A stretch of 10,013 bases of DNA. Source: DATDAH01 sp036525535. GTDB taxonomy: Bacteria > Actinomycetota > Acidimicrobiia > Acidimicrobiales > DATDAH01. The stretch covers positions 1-10,013 of the forward strand of contig DATDAH010000062.1 in assembly GCA_036525535.1 (NCBI GenBank), given 5' to 3'. Positions 1 through 5,341 of this stretch are shown here, piece by piece. Position numbers and translations under genes: made by a program. Each line of letters starts with the position of its first letter. Position 1 is the first letter of the stretch. The notes under the pieces are model-generated. The model made no database searches and was not told where the DNA came from. It saw only the letters and a program-made list of their open reading frames with translations.

Positions 1-138
1 CAGAACACTGAACGCCTCCGCCGACGCCTCCACCGGCGCCCCCGTCACCCGAAACCACACCCCGAACGACTCGCCATCCACATCCACCGTGCCCCGCACC
101 TCAGAACCGGAGGCCCCAACCTCCGAAAAGCTGATCAT
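1..138 (-). CDS. Unrecognised protein, N-terminal 46 codons (partial, leaves left edge)
   Basis: A reading frame on the minus strand opens with ATG at 138-136 and runs without a stop to the window edge. An in-frame TAG lies just upstream at 150-148. The translation begins MISFSEVGASG and continues with TVDVDGESFGVWFRV. Its codons end mostly in G or C, as expected of a real gene in this genome. I do not recognise the family, and the visible part has no signal peptide or membrane segment. The frame overlaps the longest possible N-terminus of the divergent plus-strand gene (GTG at 89, ATG at 137), so both cannot use their longest starts. No Shine-Dalgarno precedes the ATG, but a TAGCTA box lies six bases upstream, which suits a leaderless transcript. 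A shorter start, for example GTG at 99-97, cannot be excluded. Confidence 0.5.
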   Translation of the reverse strand, partial: MISFSEVGASGSEVRGTVDVDGESFGVWFRVTGAPVEASAEAFSVL

Positions 139-144
139 GGGGCC

Positions 145-150
145 TAGCTA
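145..150 (-). promoter_or_regulatory. Possible -10 box for the left-edge minus-strand gene
   Basis: TAGCTA (read on the minus strand) is followed by GGCCCC and then the ATG at 138. This is the same six-base spacing seen before the GTG of the LpdA-like gene. No recognisable -35 is present. The last base is A where the actinobacterial TANNNT consensus has T, so the call is tentative. Confidence 0.25.
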
Positions 151-156
151 TAGCCT
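151..156 (+). promoter_or_regulatory. Possible -10 box for the pyruvyl transferase operon
   Basis: TAGCCT matches the TANNNT pattern. It lies ten bases before the GTG at 167, the same spacing as TACCCT before the mutase ATG at 5342. It abuts the minus-strand box, forming an A/T-containing island (TAGCTATAGCCT) in otherwise very GC-rich DNA. If this is the promoter, the ATG at 137 is upstream of the transcript and GTG 167 is the real start. No -35 is evident. Confidence 0.3.
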
Positions 157-166
157 GCCGGGCGCC

Positions 167-1225
167 GTGACCCACCGCCCCGACGCCGAGCTGGTCGGCC
201 GCTGGTCCCACCTCGTGGACGGCGTCCTCCACGACCTGCTCCCCGTCGGGACCAGGGTGGCGCTGGTCAACTTCCCGAACCACGCCAACGCCGGCGACTC
301 GGCGATCTGGCTGGGGGCCTTGGCCTCCCTCCGCCGGATGCAGGTCCACGTGGCCTACCGGTGCTCCTGGGCCACCTACGAGCCCGTCGCCCTGCGTCGG
401 GCCCTGGGCGACGGAGTCGTGCTGCTCCAGGGCGGCGGCAACTTCGGCGACCTCTATCCCGCCAACCAGCAGGCGACCCGCGAACGGGTCCTGGCCGACC
501 TCGTCGACCTGCGAACCGTCCAGCTGCCCCAGAGCCTGCACTTCGACGATCCCGCCAACCTCGACCACATGCGCCGCCTGTGCGAGGGGCACACCGACTT
601 CACGCTCCTCGTGCGGGAGGAGCAGAGCCTGGCCTTCGCCCGGGAGCACTTCTCGGTCCCCATCGAGCTCTGCCCCGACCTGGCCCTCGCCCTCGACCCG
701 CACGACCGGGTGCACGACCCGCGGGTCGACGTCCTCCACCTCGCCCGCGTGGACAAGGAGGCCGTGGCCCGCGAGGACGCCGGCTACGGCAGCGGCATCA
801 CATCCGAGCGGCTGGACTGGCTGGCCGACCTCGACGACGAGCCGAGCTGGCCCCTGGGCGACCGGTGGCGACGCCTCCTGAACCGGGCCCTGCTCGACCG
901 GTCCGCGACGAGCCCGACGTTCGCCCGCAACACCTGGAAGGACAGCGCGATGACCTTCGAGCCCCTCGGGCGGCGCTGGGTGGCCCGAGCCGACGAGATC
1001 CTGGCCCGGGGGCGGGTGGTGCGCACGGATCGCCTCCACGCCCACCTGCTCAGCCTCCTGCAGGGCATCCCCCATGTGCTCGAGGACAACGCCACCGGCA
1101 AGGTTCGGGCGTACTACGACACCTGGACCCACGAGTGCTCGCTCACGAGCTGGGCCGACACCCCCCGGGAGGCCGCCGAGCGAGCCCGGGCCCTGGTCGA
1201 CGTGGCCCGGGACCGCGATCGGTAG
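167..1225 (+). CDS. Polysaccharide pyruvyl transferase family protein
   Basis: This is probably an enzyme that transfers pyruvate from phosphoenolpyruvate to a sugar, making a ketal on a cell-surface or exported polysaccharide (polysaccharide pyruvyl transferase family). The signature blocks appear in order. VALVNFPNHANAGDSAIWLG lies near the N-terminus, about 30 residues from the chosen start. LLQGGGNFGDLYP follows, then TVQLPQSLHF, LLVREEQS and CPDLALALD. Near the C-terminus come RVVRTDRLHAHLLSLLQGIP and a GKVRAYYDTW block. GTG 167 gives about 352 residues, a normal length. In-frame alternatives are ATG 137 (362 aa) and GTG 89 (378 aa). I prefer 167 because the longer forms overlap the divergent gene and because of the TAGCCT box at 151-156. 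None of the three starts has a good Shine-Dalgarno. It is the first gene of a tight three-gene cluster with a sulfotransferase and a glycosyltransferase. The acceptor sugar cannot be read from sequence. Confidence 0.88.
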   Translation: MTHRPDAELVGRWSHLVDGVLHDLLPVGTRVALVNFPNHANAGDSAIWLGALASLRRMQVHVAYRCSWATYEPVALRRALGDGVVLLQGGGNFGDLYPANQQATRERVLADLVDLRTVQLPQSLHFDDPANLDHMRRLCEGHTDFTLLVREEQSLAFAREHFSVPIELCPDLALALDPHDRVHDPRVDVLHLARVDKEAVAREDAGYGSGITSERLDWLADLDDEPSWPLGDRWRRLLNRALLDRSATSPTFARNTWKDSAMTFEPLGRRWVARADEILARGRVVRTDRLHAHLLSLLQGIPHVLEDNATGKVRAYYDTWTHECSLTSWADTPREAAERARALVDVARDRDR

Positions 1226-1235
1226 CCTCCCCGCC

Positions 1236-2006
1236 GTGCTCGGATCGATCCGCCGGAGGCGGGCGCGCGCTCCGGAGCGGCGCTTCCGCCTCTTCGGTGT
1301 CGGCCTGTCCAAGAGCGGCACCCACTCGCTCGCAGGGGTGTTCGCCCGCGACTACCGCACGGCCCACGAGCCGGATGCGAAGGCACAGGTCGTGCTGACC
1401 TGCGACGTGATCGAGGGTCAGGCCACCAGGCGCGATCTTCGCCGCTACCTCCGCGACCGCGAGGACCGGCTCCGCCTCGAGGTGAACGCGGCGGGCTGGA
1501 ACGGCCTCGTCGTCGACGAACTGCTCGCCCTCGGCCGCGACACCCAGTTCGTGCTCACCGTCCGCGAGCCCCGGAGCTGGTTGGACTCGCTCCTCAACCA
1601 CCTCAAGGTGGGACAGGCCCCACCGCATTTCCAACGGCTGCGTCGCCTCACCTTCGACACCGGTGACCCCCACCCGCCCGAGGAGGCGGTCCTGGCCGAG
1701 CACGGCTTCTACCCGCTCGACGGCTACCTCGGGTCCTGGGCCCGCCGTCACCAGCAGGTCCTCGACGCCGTACCCCCCGAGCGCCTGCTGATCATCCGCA
1801 CCGAGGACATCGGTGACCGCCTGACCGACCTGGCCGCCTTCGTCGGCGTCGCGCCCGAGACCCTCGACCCGGGCGAGGCCCACGGCTTCAAGGCTCGGGC
1901 CAAGTTCGGCATCCTCGACGAGATCGACCAGGACCACTTGGCCGAGCGCATCGACGTGCTGTGCCGGCCGGTGCTGGCCCGGATGTTCCCCGACCCCGCG
2001 GGCTGA
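1236..2006 (+). CDS. PAPS-dependent sulfotransferase family protein
   Basis: This predicted cytosolic sulfotransferase would move a sulfuryl group from PAPS to a hydroxyl or amine acceptor. The 5'-phosphosulfate-binding loop is FGVGLSKSGTHSL (about residues 20-32), with the classic K-S-G-T core. The 3'-phosphate-binding segment is VLTVREPRSWLDSLL (about 106-120), with Arg110 and Ser114 or Ser118 as the likely contacts. A later LLIIRTEDI block resembles the acceptor-side strand of the family. The frame is open further upstream to 1074, but that part is a shadow of the preceding gene. GTG 1236 places the loop about 20 residues from the N-terminus, as usual, and gives 256 residues. It starts 10 bases after the pyruvyl transferase stop and ends 2 bases before the glycosyltransferase, so the three are probably one transcript. 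The basic N-terminus (IRRRRARAPERR) is notable. The acceptor is unknown; co-location with glycan genes suggests a sugar. Confidence 0.88.
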   Translation: MLGSIRRRRARAPERRFRLFGVGLSKSGTHSLAGVFARDYRTAHEPDAKAQVVLTCDVIEGQATRRDLRRYLRDREDRLRLEVNAAGWNGLVVDELLALGRDTQFVLTVREPRSWLDSLLNHLKVGQAPPHFQRLRRLTFDTGDPHPPEEAVLAEHGFYPLDGYLGSWARRHQQVLDAVPPERLLIIRTEDIGDRLTDLAAFVGVAPETLDPGEAHGFKARAKFGILDEIDQDHLAERIDVLCRPVLARMFPDPAG

Positions 2007-2008
2007 CG

Positions 2009-2815
2009 GTGCTGATCATGACCGTGCTCGTCCGGGACGAGGAGGACGTCTTGGAGGCCAATCTCCGGCACCACTTCGCCCAGGGCGTGGACTTCGTGAT
2101 CGCCACCGACAACGGGTCGGTGGACGGGACCTTGGACATACTCCGGGGCGAGGAGTCCGCCGGGCGCCTGCGCCTGATCCGGGAACCGGAGGACACCTAC
2201 GCCCAACACCGCTGGGTCACCCGGATGGCCCGCTTGGCCGCCACCGAGCACCGTGCCGACTGGGTCATCAACAACGACGCCGACGAGTTCTGGTGGCCCC
2301 GCGAGGGCGACCTGGCGTCCACGCTCACGAGCGTTCCCGACGACGTCGATGTGGTCGTGGCGGAACGTCACAACCTGATCGTCAGGCCCCAGGGCCGACC
2401 GATGACGGTTCGCCAGGCCGTGTCCCGCCAGCACCCGGGCCTGGGCGACGGCCCCCTTCCGCCCAAGGTGGCCCACCGGGCCCACCCCGAGATCACCGTC
2501 CTGCAGGGCAACCACGAAGTCGAGGGGCTGTCCGGCCGCGCGCTGGACGACGGTCGCATCGACATCCTCCACGTGCCCGTCCGCAGCCAGGCCCAGTTCG
2601 CCAACAAGGTCGCCAAGGGGGGCGCCGCCTACGCCCGCAACACCGAGCTCCCCGCTGAGGTCGGCCACCAGTGGCGCCGACTCCACGCCCTCCAGCAGGA
2701 CGGGGGCTTCGACGAGGAATGGCAGAAGATCCTGCTCACCGAGGACCAGGTCGCAGCCGGCCTGGCCGACGGCTCCCTGGTCGAGGACACCCGTCTCCGG
2801 GACGCACTGGGTTGA
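2009..2815 (+). CDS. Glycosyltransferase, family 2-like (Glyco_tranf_2_4 type)
   Basis: This GT-A fold glycosyltransferase probably adds a sugar to a glycan acceptor at the cytoplasmic side. The first strand and loop read MTVLVRDEEDVLEANLRHH (about residues 4-22), followed by the nucleotide-sugar segment IATDNGSVDGT (31-41). QHRWVTRMARLAA precedes the acidic metal-binding motif INNDADEFWW (87-96), a DxD equivalent. These blocks are typical of the glycosyltransferase 2-like group represented by PF13704. GTG 2009 gives 268 residues and starts the protein just before the first beta strand; ATG 2018 (265 aa) is also possible. An upstream ATG at 1961 lies inside the sulfotransferase and would add residues unlike the family. 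The start follows the sulfotransferase TGA by 2 bases, which suggests translational coupling. Donor and linkage cannot be predicted. The protein has no membrane segment. Confidence 0.88.
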   Translation: MLIMTVLVRDEEDVLEANLRHHFAQGVDFVIATDNGSVDGTLDILRGEESAGRLRLIREPEDTYAQHRWVTRMARLAATEHRADWVINNDADEFWWPREGDLASTLTSVPDDVDVVVAERHNLIVRPQGRPMTVRQAVSRQHPGLGDGPLPPKVAHRAHPEITVLQGNHEVEGLSGRALDDGRIDILHVPVRSQAQFANKVAKGGAAYARNTELPAEVGHQWRRLHALQQDGGFDEEWQKILLTEDQVAAGLADGSLVEDTRLRDALG

Positions 2816-2854
2816 CCCCTGCGGCTCTGGCGCCGATTCGTAGCGTCCGTCGGA

Positions 2855-3922
2855 TCACGAGCGGTCGAGCAGACCCTTGGCCTTGGTCATCATGCGGATG
2901 GGGAACTTGCCCCGGAGCTCCTCCAGCTGACGGAGGTAGTCGTCGGCCTCGGCCCGGAGCAGCATGACCTGTTCGGCCAGGTCGGAGGCCTCGGCGGAGC
3001 GGGCCTCGATCTCGGCGTGCAGGGCCGCCCCTTGGCGCTCGTGCTCCTCGGTGAGCGCGTCGACCTTCGCCTGCAGCCGGTCGGTCTCCTCCAGGAAGAA
3101 CGACAACCGCTTGGCCTCGTCGAAGGCCAGCTGGAGGTTGGCCGTCTCGGGGGGCAAGGACGGTGCCCGGAACGGCTCGACGGGGCCGGACAGGCCGAGG
3201 AGGGCCTCGTCCAGAGCGGCCTGGGCCGGGCTCAGGACGTCGTCCTCGACCCCGGTCTGGTGGCGGTGCGCGCCGTCCAGGTAGTCGACGACCGAGCCCA
3301 GTCGGTCGGGCTCGTCGCTCAACGGCTCGTCGACGCAGAAGGCGACCAGCTCCCGGGCCACGGTCTCCGGCTCGGCGAGCAGGCGCTCGTAGGGCACGAA
3401 GCAGGTCCGGAGGCCGTCGAGGTCGCCGACCAGCGTCCGGGTGTAGCGCTCCCACAGGGCCAGGCCGTAGGCGAGGGCCAGGTCGTCGCGGGCGGCCAAG
3501 GAGCCCGCGATCTCGGTCGGGTCGCGCAGGGCCACGACCTCGTGCGGGGCGGCGGTCCCGTCCCGGGTGAGCACGGCCCGCCAGAACGGCAGGAGAAGGC
3601 TGACCCGGGGGTCCTTCCACACCCAGGGGGTGCCGGCGAACGCTTCGGTGTGCAGCTCGGCGGCTTCGTCACCCCAGGGCCCGTCGGCCAGGCCGGCGAG
3701 CTCCGCCCGATCGGCAGACGGCGGCGCTGACCAACGCCCGCCGCGGTCGTCGAGCAGGCGGTCGTTGAACGACGTCAGCCGCTCGACCTCCCAGTGCCCG
3801 GTGGGATTGGACGCACTGGCCCCTATGAGCACGTCCCTGCCCGCATCGAGGCCGAGCAGGTTGAGCACGCGGGTCAGCGCGGAGGTCCCGCTGCGATGCA
3901 TGCCCAGCACGAGCACGCCCAT
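2855..3922 (-). CDS. Sulfotransferase family protein with C-terminal coiled coil
   Basis: The N-terminal part is a PAPS-binding sulfotransferase domain. VLGMHRSGTSALTRVL (about residues 5-20) is the 5'-phosphosulfate loop, NPTGHWE (39-45) and WVWKDPR (100-106) are conserved blocks of this subfamily, and VVALRDPTEIAGSL (129-142) is the 3'-phosphate segment with Arg133. From about residue 260 to 337 the sequence turns into charged heptad-like text rich in Glu, Ala, Leu and Arg (for example LEETDRLQAKVDALTEEHER), which I read as a coiled coil. A basic tail, IRMMTKAKGLLDRS, follows. ATG 3922 puts the loop at the extreme N-terminus and gives 355 residues; the frame is open further upstream but overlaps the preceding gene. 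The start lies 16 bases after the stop of the LpdA-like gene, so the two are probably co-transcribed. The tail may mediate oligomerisation or binding to another glycan enzyme; that is inference. Confidence 0.87.
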   Translation of the reverse strand: MGVLVLGMHRSGTSALTRVLNLLGLDAGRDVLIGASASNPTGHWEVERLTSFNDRLLDDRGGRWSAPPSADRAELAGLADGPWGDEAAELHTEAFAGTPWVWKDPRVSLLLPFWRAVLTRDGTAAPHEVVALRDPTEIAGSLAARDDLALAYGLALWERYTRTLVGDLDGLRTCFVPYERLLAEPETVARELVAFCVDEPLSDEPDRLGSVVDYLDGAHRHQTGVEDDVLSPAQAALDEALLGLSGPVEPFRAPSLPPETANLQLAFDEAKRLSFFLEETDRLQAKVDALTEEHERQGAALHAEIEARSAEASDLAEQVMLLRAEADDYLRQLEELRGKFPIRMMTKAKGLLDRS

Positions 3923-3938
3923 GACGATGCCGCCCGGC

Positions 3939-5297
3939 CTAGTCGGCGGCTTCGGCCAACGACTCGGACAACGTCGGGTGGACGAAGAGCGAGTCGTCGA
4001 GATCGGTGACCGTGAGCCCGGCGCTGACCGCGAGGGCCACCACGGCGATGAGCTCGGCAGCATGGCGGCCGACGACGGAGCCCCCGAGGACCTGACCGGT
4101 CGCCGGGTCCGACACCAGCTTCACGAAGCCGGGCGTGGCGTCGTTGATCATGGCCTTGGCGTTGGCCGAGAACGGGACCTTCGTGACCCGGACCTTGCGC
4201 CCGATGGCGAAGGCATCGGCCTCGGCCAGGCCCACGTCGGCGATCTCGGGCTCGGTGAAGATGGCCGATGCGGCCTTGTCGTAGTCCAAATGGCGGTGCT
4301 CTCGGGTGTGGAGCCCCATGACGTGGTCGGCGATCTTCCGCCCCTGCATGGCCGCCACCGAGGACAGCGGCAGCTTCCCCGACAGGTCGCCCGCGGCGTA
4401 GATGTGCCCGACGTTCGAGCGCAGGTGCTGGTCGACAGGGACATAGCCGTTCTCACTCTCCACCCCCGCGGCGTCCAGGCCCAGGGCCTCGGAGTTGGGC
4501 AGCGAGCCGACGGCCAGGAGGACGTGGGTGCAGTCCACCCGGCGACCGTCGTCGCAGAGCACGGTGACCCCGTCGTCGCCCCTTTCCAAGCCCGTGGCCC
4601 GGGCCCCCTTCAGCAGCTTGACGTCCCGGGACAGGAAGTTCTCCTCGAGGGCGGCGGCCACCTCCGGGTCCTTCTGGGGGAGGACCTGCTGGCGGCTGAC
4701 GACCAGGGTCACCTTCGATCCCATCGACGCGAAGAGGTGGACGAACTCGACGCCGGTGACACCGGAACCGATCACGGCCACGTGCTCGGGCAGGACCTTC
4801 GGCGGGTAGGCCTGGCGGGTGGTGAGGACCCGGTCGCCGTCGGGTTCGGCCCAGTCGGGGATGCGGGGCCGGCTGCCCGTGCTCAGAAGGACGGCGTCGG
4901 CCGGCAGGGTCACGTCGCCGTCGACGGTCTCGGCCACGACGGTGTTGGGGCCGGTCATGCGTCCGGTGCCGCGGAGGATGCGGACCTTCTGCCGGTCGAG
5001 GAGGTCGGTGACCGATGCCTCGAGGCGGTCCTCGATGGACACGAGGCGCTCGCGGAGGGCGTCGAGGTCGATCTCGGCCCCGACCTCGCGCAAGCCCATC
5101 TGCTCGACACGGTGCAGATAGGACATCGCTCCGCCCGTGGCGATCATGGCCTTGGAGGGCACGCAGTCCCACAGATGGGCCGCCCCGCCGATGATGTCCC
5201 GCTCGACCAGGGTGACCTGGGCCCCCAGGGTCGAGGCCCGGGTGGCGGCGGCGTTGCCCGCCGGTCCCCCGCCGATGATCACCAGTCTCGTGGCCAC
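3939..5297 (-). CDS. LpdA-like NAD(P)H:quinone reductase (flavoprotein disulfide reductase family)
   Basis: This FAD enzyme of the pyridine nucleotide-disulfide oxidoreductase family has 452 residues, a normal length. The N-terminal FAD dinucleotide fold is LVIIGGGPAGNAAATRA (5-21), the NAD(P) fold is VAVIGSGVTGVEF (173-185), the second FAD motif is IYAAGD (299-304), and the C-terminal dimerisation domain follows. The redox-site segment reads GGAAHLWDCVPSK (37-49). In true lipoamide dehydrogenases it contains two cysteines four residues apart. Here only the second, Cys45, remains and position 40 is Ala. This matches the Mycobacterium tuberculosis Rv3303c (LpdA) type, which cannot reduce lipoamide but reduces quinones with NAD(P)H. 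The His-Glu pair in FVHPTLSE (His440, Glu445) is present. The start is GTG with no Shine-Dalgarno and TAGATT six bases upstream, so the mRNA is probably leaderless. A coiled-coil sulfotransferase follows. Annotating it as an E3 subunit would be wrong. Confidence 0.9.
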   Translation of the reverse strand: MATRLVIIGGGPAGNAAATRASTLGAQVTLVERDIIGGAAHLWDCVPSKAMIATGGAMSYLHRVEQMGLREVGAEIDLDALRERLVSIEDRLEASVTDLLDRQKVRILRGTGRMTGPNTVVAETVDGDVTLPADAVLLSTGSRPRIPDWAEPDGDRVLTTRQAYPPKVLPEHVAVIGSGVTGVEFVHLFASMGSKVTLVVSRQQVLPQKDPEVAAALEENFLSRDVKLLKGARATGLERGDDGVTVLCDDGRRVDCTHVLLAVGSLPNSEALGLDAAGVESENGYVPVDQHLRSNVGHIYAAGDLSGKLPLSSVAAMQGRKIADHVMGLHTREHRHLDYDKAASAIFTEPEIADVGLAEADAFAIGRKVRVTKVPFSANAKAMINDATPGFVKLVSDPATGQVLGGSVVGRHAAELIAVVALAVSAGLTVTDLDDSLFVHPTLSESLAEAAD

Positions 5298-5303
5298 GGA
5301 CTC

Positions 5304-5309
5304 AATCTA
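5304..5309 (-). promoter_or_regulatory. -10 box for the LpdA-like gene
   Basis: TAGATT on the minus strand matches TANNNT and is close to TATAAT. GAGTCC separates it from the GTG start at 5297, so transcription would begin at or next to the start codon, giving a leaderless mRNA. No -35 near TTGACA is seen at the expected distance. Confidence 0.45.
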
Positions 5310-5325
5310 CGGCAGGCACCTCACG

Positions 5326-5331
5326 TACCCT
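5326..5331 (+). promoter_or_regulatory. -10 box for the mutase-meaB operon
   Basis: TACCCT matches TANNNT and lies ten bases before the ATG at 5342. The leader would be only a few bases or absent, and no Shine-Dalgarno is present in TGACGCTGTC before the ATG. A TTGACG at 5331-5336 is too close to the start codon to be this gene's -35. Confidence 0.4.
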
Positions 5332-5341
5332 TGACGCTGTC

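Noticed and set aside
101..1321. Minus-strand open frame of about 400 codons opposite the pyruvyl transferase
   Set aside because: The plus strand carries all conserved blocks of a known family, and the minus translation looks like compositional noise.
2816..2854. Possible terminator at the glycosyltransferase/sulfotransferase convergent junction
   Set aside because: Only a 6-bp pairing (GGACGC at 2800 with GCGTCC at 2843) across a loop of about 37 bases is visible, with no T-tract. Too weak to call.
3939..5297. Dihydrolipoamide dehydrogenase (E3) annotation
   Set aside because: The first cysteine of the redox-active disulfide is replaced by Ala, so lipoamide chemistry is not expected, and no E1 or E2 genes are nearby.
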